The notes: generated by a model from the sequence alone, not told the origin. DNA of 55,461 bases from Methanobrevibacter sp. (GCF_015062935.1 NZ_SUTM01000017.1:1-55461), one strand, 5' to 3'; positions 27,937 through 36,780 are shown, numbered from the stretch's first letter. Numbers and translations: made by a program.

Positions 27937-28083
27937 ATAACAATGTTTATATACTAAAAATAACAGATGTTATGTCTGTATAACATAAGTTATAATTTAT
28001 TTTTTGTAGTTGTTATTTAGGCATACAAAACATTTATATATAAAAAATAACTATTGTTATATAGTAAATATAACACGTGATAT
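27937..28083 (+). promoter_or_regulatory. metY promoter region with five ATAAC-N4-GTTAT-type operators
   Basis: The 444-bp gap between cysS and metY holds three perfect copies: ATAACAGATGTTAT (27960-27973), ATAACATAAGTTAT (27980-27993) and ATAACTATTGTTAT (28047-28060). It also holds two one-mismatch copies: ATAACAATGTTTAT (27937-27950) and ATAACACGTGATAT (28070-28083). The copy at 28047 is the reverse complement of the first cysK site. The TATA box lies in AAAACATTTATATATAAA (28027-28044) and shares AAAACATTTATA with cysK. The last two sites straddle the expected start near 28062. The first part of the gap (27692-27930) is oligo-T-rich, and I see nothing else in it. Confidence 0.72.
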
Positions 28084-28118
28084 ATTTTACAGAAAATCAA
28101 AAATTAAGGTGATTATTA

Positions 28119-29417
28119 ATGACAAATAACAAAAATTACGGATTAGCAACATTAGGTGTACGCGCAGGACAACAACCAGACCCCGTAACAGGGGCACAGG
28201 CAGTTCCAATTTATCAGACCACTTCATACGTATTCAAAGACTCAGATGAAGCTGCTAGGAGATTCGCCCTTCAAGAGTTTGGACAAATCTACTCCAGACT
28301 AACCAATCCTACCAGTGATGTATTTGAAGCAAGAATAGCTGCTATCGAAGGTGGAAACTCTGGAATTTCAACTGCAAGCGGTCTTGCAGCAATTACATAT
28401 GCAATTTTGAATGTAACCGAACCTGGAGACAACATAGTTTCAGCAGACAACCTCTACGGTGGAACTTATCAATTATTTAATTACACTTTCAAAGATCTCG
28501 CAAGAGATGTAAAATTTGTTGACTCTCAGGATTTGGATGCTTTTGAAGCAGCAATTGATGAAAAAACCAGAGCAATATATGTTGAATCAATCGGAAACCC
28601 AAAACTTGATGTTCCGGACTTTGAAGCACTTGCAGAAATTGCACATTCACACGACATTCCATTGATTGTAGACAATACCGTCGGTGTAGGATTAGTCAGA
28701 CCACTGGAACATGGTGCAGATGTCATTGCAGCATCAGCAACCAAATATGTCGGCGGACACGGTACTGCAATCGGAGGATACATCGTAGATTCAGGTAAAT
28801 TCAACTGGGGAAACGGCAAGTTTGCAAACTTCACCAAACCTGACCCAAGTTACCATGGACTCGTATTCTGGGATGCATTCGGTGACGTTCCTGAACTCGG
28901 AAATCTCGCTTTTACTGTAAGAATCAGAGCAAGACTTTTAAGAGACCTTGGAGCAACACAGGCGCCAGTGCACAGCTTCATATTCCTGCAGGGACTTGAA
29001 AGCCTTGATGTCAGAGTAAAAAGACACTCAGAAAATGCACTTAAAGTGGCTAAATTCCTCGAATCCCACCCTAAAGTAAAATGGGTAAACTATCCAGGAC
29101 TCGAATCCCACCCAACATATGAAATCAACAAGAAATACCTGAAAGACAATTTTGCAGGAATTTTAGGATTCGGTGTTGAAGGCGGAGAGGAAGCCGGAAG
29201 AAAAGTAATTGAAAAATTAGAACTGTTCTCAATACTTGCAAACATCGGTGATGCAAAAAGTCTCGCAATCCACCCTGCAAGTACAACCCATCAGCAATTA
29301 AGCAGGGAAGAACAGGAAGCTACAGGAGTAACTCCTGACTTCATCAGACTTTCCATTGGTCTTGAAGATGTTGATGATTTAATCGAAGACCTCGCTCAGG
29401 CATTAGATAGTATTTAA
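28119..29417 (+). CDS. metY: O-acetylhomoserine sulfhydrylase (aminocarboxypropyltransferase)
   Basis: This PLP enzyme makes homocysteine (or, with methanethiol, methionine) from O-acetylhomoserine and sulfide. The 432-residue length and motifs fit Met[21 protein letters not shown] at the N-terminus, [30 protein letters not shown] (about 58-77), the PLP lysine in [14 protein letters not shown] (about 206-219) and the C-terminal [27 protein letters not shown] precedes the ATG. The multiple upstream operators tie its expression to cysK. No O-acetyltransferase for homoserine is in the window. Confidence 0.92.
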   Translation: MTNNKNYGLATLGVRAGQQPDPVTGAQAVPIYQTTSYVFKDSDEAARRFALQEFGQIYSRLTNPTSDVFEARIAAIEGGNSGISTASGLAAITYAILNVTEPGDNIVSADNLYGGTYQLFNYTFKDLARDVKFVDSQDLDAFEAAIDEKTRAIYVESIGNPKLDVPDFEALAEIAHSHDIPLIVDNTVGVGLVRPLEHGADVIAASATKYVGGHGTAIGGYIVDSGKFNWGNGKFANFTKPDPSYHGLVFWDAFGDVPELGNLAFTVRIRARLLRDLGATQAPVHSFIFLQGLESLDVRVKRHSENALKVAKFLESHPKVKWVNYPGLESHPTYEINKKYLKDNFAGILGFGVEGGEEAGRKVIEKLELFSILANIGDAKSLAIHPASTTHQQLSREEQEATGVTPDFIRLSIGLEDVDDLIEDLAQALDSI

Positions 29418-29485
29418 ATTACTATCTAATAATTTTAAATTTATTAAAGTTTTTACCATAAAAAAGACAATTGGGAGATAATGAA

Positions 29486-30694
29486 ATGTATTTGGACAAC
29501 TCAGCAACTACACAAGTTAGCGAAGAAGTTTTTGAAGAAATGAAACCATATTTCATTGAAGAGTATGGAAATCCTTCCACTCTTTATGGAATTGGTCGTG
29601 AATCTAAAAAAGCATTAGATCAAGCCCGCCAAAGAGTGGCTGATGCAATTAATGCAAAACCTGAAGAAATAATCTTCACCAGCGGAGGTTCAGAATCTGA
29701 TAATTTGGCAATCAAAGGTATTGCCTTTAAATTAGCTAAAAAAGGTAAACATATTATCACAACTAATATTGAACATCCTGCTGTTAAAAATACTTTAGGA
29801 TTTTTGGAATCCCTTGATTTCAAAGTAACCTATCTGCCGGTCAATGAAGATGGTATAATCAGTATTGAAGATTTAAAAGATGCAATAACTGATGAAACAA
29901 TCCTGATAACCATTATGCACGCTAACAATGAACTTGGTACTATTCAGCCAATTGAAGAAATTGGAAAGATTGCACGTGAGAAAAAAATCAAGTTCCACAC
30001 AGATGCCGTTCAAAGTTTCGGTAAAATTGAAGTGGATGTTGAAAAATTGAATGTCGATTTGCTTTCATTATCTTCTCATAAAATCAACGGTCCAAAAGGT
30101 GTTGGAGCATTATACATCAAGAAAGGAACTCGCGTTGTACCTCTTATTCATGGAGGCGGTCAGGAAAAAGGAATCAGATCAGGAACTGAAAACGTACCTG
30201 GAATTGTCGGATTTGGAAAAGCCTGTGAACTGGCTGCAAATCAATTGGAAGAGCATTATGAAAAATTATCTTCAATTCGTGATGAACTAATTGATAAAGT
30301 TTTAACTACCATTCCTGAATCCTACCTGAACGGTTCTAAAGAAACCAGATTACCAAACCTTGTAAACTTCAGATTTAAAGCTATTGAAGGAGAATCATTA
30401 ATTCTTCTTTTAGATGCAAAAGGTTATCAGGCATCCACTGGTTCAGCATGTTCATCAAATACCTTGGAAGCATCACCTGTACTGACTGCATTGGGCCTTG
30501 ACCCTGTTGATGTACATGGATCATTAAGGATATCATTGGCACCTGAAAGCGATACTTTCGATGTTGATGAATTTGTAAATACAATTGCAGAAGCTGTTGG
30601 AAGATTAAGACAGATGTCACCATTATGGAATCAGGAACTTGACTATGATGGCGTAATGTGTAAAAAAGATCACGATGACTGTAGGAGATGTTAA
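29486..30694 (+). CDS. nifS: Cysteine desulfurase (NifS/IscS class)
   Basis: This enzyme takes sulfur from cysteine for iron-sulfur cluster assembly. The 402-residue PLP protein has MYLDNSATTQVSEEV, PSTLYGIGRES, FTSGGSESDNLAI and the PLP lysine in SLSSHKINGPKGVGALYI. The persulfide-forming Cys is in STGSACSSNTLEASPVL, the short active-site loop of the NifS/IscS group. It ends with an unusual KKDHDDCRRC tail carrying extra cysteines. ATG 29486 follows GGGAGATAATGA and is preferred to TTG 29471. The scaffold gene follows after 2 bp. Whether it is NifS or IscS cannot be told from sequence; nitrogenase genes are absent here. Confidence 0.93.
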   Translation: MYLDNSATTQVSEEVFEEMKPYFIEEYGNPSTLYGIGRESKKALDQARQRVADAINAKPEEIIFTSGGSESDNLAIKGIAFKLAKKGKHIITTNIEHPAVKNTLGFLESLDFKVTYLPVNEDGIISIEDLKDAITDETILITIMHANNELGTIQPIEEIGKIAREKKIKFHTDAVQSFGKIEVDVEKLNVDLLSLSSHKINGPKGVGALYIKKGTRVVPLIHGGGQEKGIRSGTENVPGIVGFGKACELAANQLEEHYEKLSSIRDELIDKVLTTIPESYLNGSKETRLPNLVNFRFKAIEGESLILLLDAKGYQASTGSACSSNTLEASPVLTALGLDPVDVHGSLRISLAPESDTFDVDEFVNTIAEAVGRLRQMSPLWNQELDYDGVMCKKDHDDCRRC

Positions 30695-30696
30695 TT

Positions 30697-31071
30697 ATGG
30701 ATTATTCAGAAAAAGTAATGGACCACTTTGCAAACCCAAGAAACTGTAGAATGATGGAAGACGCTAACGGTGTTGGAACTGTAGGAAACCCAACATGCGG
30801 GGACTTGATGACCATCTACATCAAAGTCAATGACGATGAAGTAATTGAAGACATTTCATTCCAGACTTTCGGATGCGGTGCAGCGATTGCAACAAGCAGC
30901 ATGATAACAGAAATTGCAGTCGGAAAAACATTGGATGAAGCATTGAAAATATCCAGAAATGATGTAGCAGAAGAACTGGATGGTCTTCCACCAATTAAAA
31001 TGCATTGTTCAAACCTTGCTGCAGACGGACTTCAGGCAGCTATTGAAAACTATTATGAAAACAATCAATAA
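30697..31071 (+). CDS. iscU: Iron-sulfur cluster scaffold, IscU/NifU N-terminal type
   Basis: This scaffold, on which the desulfurase builds clusters, is 124 residues long. It has the three ligand cysteines and the aspartate in GNPTCGDLM (about 32-40), FGCGAAIATSSM (about 59-70) and MHCSNLAADGL (about 105-115). It starts MDYSEKVMDHFANPRN, as IscU/NifU proteins do. GGAG at 30684-30687 is in the end of the desulfurase gene, which supports ATG 30697 rather than ATG 30688. It lacks the C-terminal NifU domains. Confidence 0.93.
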   Translation: MDYSEKVMDHFANPRNCRMMEDANGVGTVGNPTCGDLMTIYIKVNDDEVIEDISFQTFGCGAAIATSSMITEIAVGKTLDEALKISRNDVAEELDGLPPIKMHCSNLAADGLQAAIENYYENNQ

Positions 31072-31127
31072 TAATAAATACTTTAAGTAATAAAATATCT
31101 TTAACCTATTTTTAGGAGATGTTTATT

Positions 31128-31493
31128 ATGGCAAAAATATTAAAATGTGACGATTGTGGAAGTATTATCCAAGTTTTAGCTGAAGGCGATGAAAAAGTAT
31201 GTTCCGACCACATGCTTGAATTCCCTGTACAGACCGAAGGAGAAAAATCTCCAAAACACAAACCTGTTGTTGAAATCGATGGTGACAAAGTAACCGTTAA
31301 AGTCGGTGAAGCAGCTCACCCAATGGATGATGACCACTACATTGAATTTGTTATTGTTGAAGCTGGTGCTGAACAATACGCAAAATGCTTTAAACCAGGA
31401 GACGTTGCAGAAGCAACTTTCACAGTAAACTCCACAGATGATGTTAAAGCATTAGCATTCTGTAACCAACACGGACTTTGGTCCAGTGAATAA
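31128..31493 (+). CDS. Superoxide reductase (desulfoferrodoxin-like), altered center I
   Basis: Superoxide reductase detoxifies superoxide in anaerobes using rubredoxin or similar as donor. The 121-residue protein has all center II iron ligands: H44, H64 and H70 in HPMDDDHYIEF, and C112 and H115 in FCNQHGLW. The catalytic lysine is K43. An N-terminal desulforedoxin-like domain is present, but it has only C7, C10 and C25. The fourth ligand of the usual CC pair is S26, and the Glu that normally precedes the catalytic Lys is P42. Center I may therefore be absent or changed. ATG 31128 follows GGAGATGTTTATT. It is 56 bp after the scaffold gene. Confidence 0.88.
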   Translation: MAKILKCDDCGSIIQVLAEGDEKVCSDHMLEFPVQTEGEKSPKHKPVVEIDGDKVTVKVGEAAHPMDDDHYIEFVIVEAGAEQYAKCFKPGDVAEATFTVNSTDDVKALAFCNQHGLWSSE

Positions 31494-31550
31494 GTTTAAA
31501 ATTAATTTTTAAACTTCTTTTTTTTATTTTTAAAAAATTTTCAATTAAAT

Positions 31551-32984
31551 CTATTTTCCTACTTTATTTACATTAGTTTTATTGTAATCTGTATTTCCGT
31601 TAGTCTGTTTGGAAATCAACTGTTTTGCAATGCCGAATATTGTTTTCAGTAAAATCAGTCCGTCAGTTGAAACCTGGCGAATGAGATAATTTGGTCTTAA
31701 ATAAAACCCGATAAACGCTTTTTTTTGGATTTTTCTAAGTTCTTCACTGGAACAATCCACGGTTTTTAAAACAGGATTAATAAGAGTGTATTTTGACCAG
31801 TCCTTAATATTGATTAGGTTTTTCTTAAAAGTTTCATTATAAAATCGGGTACCTGGATATGGTGTAGCAAGACTGTATAATGCATAATTAGGATTAAGTT
31901 TTTTAACAAATTTTATAGTCTGTTTCATGCTTTTAATGGTGTCTTCAGGCATGCCGATGACACATGATGCAATTGACCTGATGCCTACTTCACGGGCAAG
32001 CTTAAATGCGTTTTCAGTTTTGGAAACTGTAATATTTTTATTCATTTTTTCAAGCATTTGCTGGTCTGCACTTTCAACACCAATGAAAATGGTTATGCAG
32101 CCTGCATCTTTCATTGTTTGCAGTAAATCCCTATCAAGAGTATCGACTCTTGAAGTGCATCCCCACCAGAATTTCAAGTCACGTTTTTTAATTTCAGAAC
32201 AGAATTCCTTTACGAAACGTTTGTTTAATGTAAAAGTATCATCCATAAATGCTATTGTGTCAATATTCTGCTCCATTAAGCGCATCTCAATTTCATTAAC
32301 CACATTTTCCACTGATCTTCTGCGCAGTTTATGGCCGTGAAGGGCGGCTGATGAGCAGAAGGAACATTGCATAGGACATCCCCGTGTGGTAATGATGGTT
32401 GCAACATTGGTTGTAATGTTTAGGATTCTATACTTTTCCATTGGGAATAAATGGAAAGCAGGAAACGGCAGTTCATCCAGATTTTCAATTATTGGTCTGT
32501 CTGGAGTAACTATTAATGAACCGTCATTTTCATCATGGAATGCCAATCCCTCAACATTAAATAAATCACCGTTATTTTCAATTGTCCTGACAAGTTCAAG
32601 TAAAGTGTACTCTCCTTCTCCTCTAACAACTACATCAACGCTTTCTTCTTCCAAAACGCTTTTATATTCAAAAGTAGGATGATAACCTCCTAAAACAACT
32701 ATTGTATCAGGTTTTACCTGTTTTATTTTGTCGGCTGAATCAAGTGCAACTCCGATGGTTGGTGTTAATGCACTGATGGATACAATATCAGGATTTCTTT
32801 TTAAAATCTCTTCACCGATTTCTTCATAGGTTAATTCCAGCGCTGAAGCATCCAGTACATCAACATCGATATTGTGCTGTTCCAGTACTGCAGCCATATA
32901 TCCGATTCCTAATGACGGCGCTACAACGCCTAAAAATTTATATTTTGAATTTGTTTGAGGAGGATTGAGAAAAGTTACCTTCAT
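31551..32984 (-). CDS. B12-binding-domain radical SAM protein (BchE-like)
   Basis: The 477-residue protein begins with a cobalamin-binding Rossmann domain (about 1-140; SLGIGYMAAVLEQHNIDVDV, VVLGGYHPTFEY, VVRGEGEYTLLELV). It continues with a radical SAM barrel carrying RGCPMQCSFC, with cluster ligands C203, C207 and C210. The SAM-binding strands follow (DDTFTLNKRFV, IFIGVESADQQMLEKMNK). The C-terminus is helical and basic. The B12 domain lacks an obvious DxHxxG lower-axial histidine, as in many class B members. Members of this group methylate unreactive carbons, cyclise porphyrins or join lipid chains; the substrate here is unknown. It is transcribed alone, convergent with the superoxide reductase. 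Confidence 0.82.
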   Translation of the reverse strand: MKVTFLNPPQTNSKYKFLGVVAPSLGIGYMAAVLEQHNIDVDVLDASALELTYEEIGEEILKRNPDIVSISALTPTIGVALDSADKIKQVKPDTIVVLGGYHPTFEYKSVLEEESVDVVVRGEGEYTLLELVRTIENNGDLFNVEGLAFHDENDGSLIVTPDRPIIENLDELPFPAFHLFPMEKYRILNITTNVATIITTRGCPMQCSFCSSAALHGHKLRRRSVENVVNEIEMRLMEQNIDTIAFMDDTFTLNKRFVKEFCSEIKKRDLKFWWGCTSRVDTLDRDLLQTMKDAGCITIFIGVESADQQMLEKMNKNITVSKTENAFKLAREVGIRSIASCVIGMPEDTIKSMKQTIKFVKKLNPNYALYSLATPYPGTRFYNETFKKNLINIKDWSKYTLINPVLKTVDCSSEELRKIQKKAFIGFYLRPNYLIRQVSTDGLILLKTIFGIAKQLISKQTNGNTDYNKTNVNKVGK

Positions 32985-33086
32985 GTTATCAACAATTTTG
33001 AATTTTATATAGTTTATTTTTATTAAAATATATATAAGTTTTTTTCATGAAAAATTATAATAATATGTTTTTAAATAATATATATC

Positions 33087-33599
33087 GTGTCTAGTTATAT
33101 AAAATTAATAATTTTCATTGTTGTTTTAGTACTTATTTCAACAGCCATCGTCTTTGTAGAAAGTTCAACAGATGATATGAACAAATCAATGCACAGTATT
33201 AGTGACGGCATTGTTCAGGGCGATAGCGAGTATAATGAGGCTGTTGATTTGGTCAACAGTAAAAATTTTCATGATGGAATGGAAAAGGTGGAATCTGCAG
33301 GTAACAGTTTCAATAATAGTTTAGATAAGTTGCGCCAGATTCAAAACAGTTCTCAGGATATTAATGAAATCCACAGAGAATATATTAATGTTGTCATTAC
33401 TGAATTGGAACTAAAACTTCAAGCTATTGATTTATTTAAGGAAGCTATAGATTGTTTTGAAGTCCAGTCAAATTATACTGGTTCAAATTATGCTTATCAG
33501 GCAAATGATTTGATGCTTCAGGCAAAAGAATATCAAAACCAGAGAGATTCTATAGTTGCCAATAATTCAAATTTATTTAAGGAAGAATTTAATATATGA
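33087..33599 (+). CDS. Membrane-anchored extracytoplasmic helical protein
   Basis: The 170-residue protein starts with GTG, has an N-terminal membrane helix (about 5-24, IKLIIFIVVLVLISTAIVF) and then a long, mainly helical outside domain with Asn-rich NNSL, NSS and NYTGSNY glycosylation-type sequons. It is probably a membrane-tethered protein facing the wall. No ribosome site is visible before the GTG, and a TATA-like run lies close upstream, so it may be nearly leaderless. It lies 14 bp before the RecJ-like gene. No family recognised. Confidence 0.6.
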   Translation: MSSYIKLIIFIVVLVLISTAIVFVESSTDDMNKSMHSISDGIVQGDSEYNEAVDLVNSKNFHDGMEKVESAGNSFNNSLDKLRQIQNSSQDINEIHREYINVVITELELKLQAIDLFKEAIDCFEVQSNYTGSNYAYQANDLMLQAKEYQNQRDSIVANNSNLFKEEFNI

Positions 33600-33613
33600 T
33601 ATGAGGTTTTAAA

Positions 33614-35875
33614 TTGAAAACTAATTGTCCGAAATGTAAAGGTGTAGGTTCAGTTGTAGTGGACTACAAAGAATGTGATGCCTGTGGTGGAACCGGGTAT
33701 GAAGAAGACTTATTTGATGTAGGTAGTCATTTTAAAGGAGTAAATAGTAAAGCAAAAGCTAAATTTGATTTAGGTTCAGATCAGGATATTCCCTGCGAAG
33801 TATGTAATGGAAAAGGTCAGGTTGAAGTATTTGAAGACTGCCCTCACTGTCATGGAACTGGTCAGGTAAATGTATGTCGTGACTGTGGAAAATTAATAGG
33901 TGAAAATGAGGATGTCTGTTCTGAATGTATGGAAAAAAGAAAGGTAGAAAAAATGAAGCATGATGAGTATATTGCACGTCAAAATCAGGCAAGGGATGTT
34001 TATATTCTTGATTCCCTATGTCAAATGAGGGATTTAGACAAAGACAGATTATATAAAGGAAAAATCACAAGAGTTGAAAAATACGGTGCATTTGTTACAT
34101 TAAACAATAACGTTTGGGGACTTATGAGAGGAGATGTCTCTGAATATAAGGTTGGTGATGAAGTTATTGTATTTATTACTGCCATTAAGTCAAGGGAAGG
34201 CAAAATTGATTTCGCACCGGCTTATGTTGATAAGTATAACCTTAAAAGATTAACCAAATCCATTCCTAGAACTTTAATATCCAAACTTGAAGAGAAAAAA
34301 GGAAAGGTTGTCAGAATCAATGGTGAAGTTCAGCAGGTACAACAGACTTCAGGTCCGACAATATTCATAATCAATGATGAAAGCGGAACAACTGAAATTG
34401 CAGCATTTGACAAGGCCGGAGAAAGGTCATATCCTGAAATTGATGTGGGCGATGCGGTTCAGGTAATTGGTGAAGTTAATGAACACAGTGGAAAAACACA
34501 AATCGAGTCATCTTCAATGACAAAACTTGGTGAAGAAAATACGAGGAAGCTATTAAAATTAATTGACGATGCATTAAACAAGAAGGCTCAACCTGAAGAT
34601 GTCGATTTCTTGGTCAAAAGTGATGTTTTAAACAGACTAAAACCTAAGATGTATGAAGCTGCTCAAAAAATCAGAAGAGCAATACTTGACGGAAGAACAA
34701 TTCTTTTAAGACACCACAATGATGCCGACGGAATCTGTTCAGGAGTGGCAATGGAAAAAGCTATTGTTCCGTTAATTCAGAAGGCAAATCCAAGCAATGA
34801 TGCAGAATATTATTATTTCAAACGTTCTCCTAGTAAAGCACCATTCTATGAACTGGAAGATGTTGTTAAAGACTTGTCATTTGCATTGGAGGACCAGGAA
34901 AGACACGGTCAGAAATTGCCTTTGATTGTTCTTTTGGACAACGGTTCAACAGAAGAGGACATCGTTGCATTGATGCAGGCAAAAATATATGATATTGAAG
35001 TTGTTGTTATAGACCACCACTCCCCTGGAGATTTAATCACCAAAGACGAACGTGACGGTGAGATATATGGTGGAACTGTTGCAGTAGATGAATATGTGGA
35101 CTGTCATGTAAATCCTTACATTGTTGGTGGAGATTCCCAGCTGACAGCGGGCTGTCTTGCAACAGAAGTGGCACATATTATCAATCCTGATGTTAAAGAA
35201 CTGATTATGCATTTACCGGCTATTGCAGCATTGGGGGACCGTGCTGAATGCGGTGAAGTTTACCAATACCTGCAGCTTGCATCTAAGAAAGGATTCAGCA
35301 GGGAACATCTGGCAAAAGTTGCAGAATGTGTTGATTTTGAAGCATATTTCTTAAGATTCATGAATGGTAGGGGAATAATGGATACCATTCTAGCTGTTGA
35401 TAACCTTGATAAGCATGAAAAAATGATTGATGCATTATATAAGGAGTACCAAAAAAGAATCGATACCCAACTTAGGGCAGCTCTGCCGAATATCAAGAAA
35501 ACTCAACTTGAAAACGGCATTTACTTTAATTTGCTTGATGTTGAAAAATTCGCACATAAATTCACATTCCCCGCTCCTGGAAAAACATGCGGTTTTGTTC
35601 ACGATCATGTGATTAAAGAGTTGGGAGAAGACAAACCGATTGTAACATTAGGTCATGGTCCTGATTTTGGTGTATTCAGAGCCACTGATGCGGTAAACGA
35701 GCAATACGGTTTTAATGTTAATGAAATTGTATCCGCAATGATTGATAAAGTTCCTCAGGCAGGTATTGACGGCGGAGGCCATGAATGCGCAGGTTCAATC
35801 AAATATATTGAAGGGCTTGGCGAAGAAGTACTGTACAAGGTCGTTGAAGAAATTCAATCTCTGTCAAAAAAATAA
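33614..35875 (+). CDS. Archaeal RecJ-like DHH exonuclease with DnaJ-type zinc finger (COG1107)
   Basis: This 753-residue protein is of the archaeal RecJ/GAN group, single-strand exonucleases some of which join the replisome. Four CxxCxGxG repeats (residues 5-12, 21-28, 61-68, 76-83) form a DnaJ-like zinc finger, followed by a ribbon CRDC...CSEC (88-105). Then come an S1 domain (about 147-200), an OB fold (about 230-305), the DHH core with RHHNDADG (366-373), LDNGS (441-445), DHH (467-469) and GDR (541-543), and the DHHA1 signature DGGGHECAGS near the C-terminus. It starts with TTG after GAGGT. The catalytic residues are all present. Confidence 0.9.
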   Translation: MKTNCPKCKGVGSVVVDYKECDACGGTGYEEDLFDVGSHFKGVNSKAKAKFDLGSDQDIPCEVCNGKGQVEVFEDCPHCHGTGQVNVCRDCGKLIGENEDVCSECMEKRKVEKMKHDEYIARQNQARDVYILDSLCQMRDLDKDRLYKGKITRVEKYGAFVTLNNNVWGLMRGDVSEYKVGDEVIVFITAIKSREGKIDFAPAYVDKYNLKRLTKSIPRTLISKLEEKKGKVVRINGEVQQVQQTSGPTIFIINDESGTTEIAAFDKAGERSYPEIDVGDAVQVIGEVNEHSGKTQIESSSMTKLGEENTRKLLKLIDDALNKKAQPEDVDFLVKSDVLNRLKPKMYEAAQKIRRAILDGRTILLRHHNDADGICSGVAMEKAIVPLIQKANPSNDAEYYYFKRSPSKAPFYELEDVVKDLSFALEDQERHGQKLPLIVLLDNGSTEEDIVALMQAKIYDIEVVVIDHHSPGDLITKDERDGEIYGGTVAVDEYVDCHVNPYIVGGDSQLTAGCLATEVAHIINPDVKELIMHLPAIAALGDRAECGEVYQYLQLASKKGFSREHLAKVAECVDFEAYFLRFMNGRGIMDTILAVDNLDKHEKMIDALYKEYQKRIDTQLRAALPNIKKTQLENGIYFNLLDVEKFAHKFTFPAPGKTCGFVHDHVIKELGEDKPIVTLGHGPDFGVFRATDAVNEQYGFNVNEIVSAMIDKVPQAGIDGGGHECAGSIKYIEGLGEEVLYKVVEEIQSLSKK

Positions 35876-35885
35876 TTAGGTAAAA

Positions 35886-36773
35886 ATGGTTTTAGAAAAT
35901 TATTGTAAACATTGCGGTCATAGACTGCATCATGATGAGCCTTATTGTAAGGAATGTGGGCGAAAAACTCAATATTTGCCCACTAAGGACAACTATATTT
36001 TAGATATTCCAATATATGACATTGGATTTTTTGATTTTGACATTGATTTTTCTCCATACATAAACAGTTCAAAAGAGGATTTTAAATACGAGATATGCTC
36101 CTGCGGATATTTGAATGACGTAAATAATGAATACTGTTATATGTGTGGTGCAAAAAGGAATCACAGCAAATTTGAAAGAATTTTAAAAAACAGCTCAAAA
36201 CCTCAGTTTTCCATAGACAATGTTTTATGTGACTGCGGAGCCATAAATTCCCGTGAAAATATTTTCTGTGAAATGTGCGGTAAACAGCTGAAGGACAACG
36301 GGCCTGTTAAAGAGGATAATTACAGTAACTTTAATTTGGAGTTCACTGATTCTGTTTTCTGTTTTTGCGGAGAGGAAAACGACAAATTCTCTCAATTTTG
36401 CAGAAACTGCGGCCTTCCATTATTCAATTACGGCAAACAGGGTGATGTTCATATTTTATGCACATGCTCTACAATAAATGAAATAACCTCCGATTACTGT
36501 ATCGGATGCGGAAAGAATTTAAATATTGAAAGTTCGGTTATCCTTTGTATCTGCGGTGAAAAAAATCCCAAGGGCACTAAATTTTGCCATAGCTGTGAAA
36601 GACCATTAAATCCTCAAAAAACAATCAAAACCAGAATAATCTGTTCATGTGGGGAAGTATTGGATTGGGATGCCGATTATTGTCATAATTGTGGAAAAAA
36701 TATTAAAAGGACATTTATTCGTAAAAATACTGTAAATGATACAGTCAAATCTCTGAAAAATCTGTTAAGGTAG
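35886..36773 (+). CDS. Protein of seven tandem zinc ribbons, six with CxC-x10-CxxC spacing
   Basis: The 295-residue protein has a first ribbon of standard form, C7-x2-C10-x10-C21-x2-C24. Six more begin at C71, C115, C159, C192, C221 and C253, each with exactly C-x-C-x10-C-x2-C. Most read (I/L)C-x-CG and then YC-x-x-CG. The first knuckle is one residue shorter than in ordinary ribbons. An acidic aromatic linker (about 36-60, rich in D, F, Y and I) separates ribbons 1 and 2, and the last 25 residues are basic. There is no membrane segment. It begins ten bases after the RecJ-like stop and ends 7 bp before another zinc-ribbon gene. Function unknown. Confidence 0.72.
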   Translation: MVLENYCKHCGHRLHHDEPYCKECGRKTQYLPTKDNYILDIPIYDIGFFDFDIDFSPYINSSKEDFKYEICSCGYLNDVNNEYCYMCGAKRNHSKFERILKNSSKPQFSIDNVLCDCGAINSRENIFCEMCGKQLKDNGPVKEDNYSNFNLEFTDSVFCFCGEENDKFSQFCRNCGLPLFNYGKQGDVHILCTCSTINEITSDYCIGCGKNLNIESSVILCICGEKNPKGTKFCHSCERPLNPQKTIKTRIICSCGEVLDWDADYCHNCGKNIKRTFIRKNTVNDTVKSLKNLLR

Positions 36774-36780
36774 TGATTTT

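Noticed and set aside
27937-28083. Repeated ATAAC elements considered as a CRISPR-like array
   Set aside because: The repeats are 14-bp palindromes with variable centres and irregular spacing of 20-67 bp, sited over a promoter; no uniform repeat/spacer structure.
29471-29485. TTG start for the cysteine desulfurase
   Set aside because: The GGGAGA in this stretch is itself the ribosome site for ATG 29486, where family homology begins.
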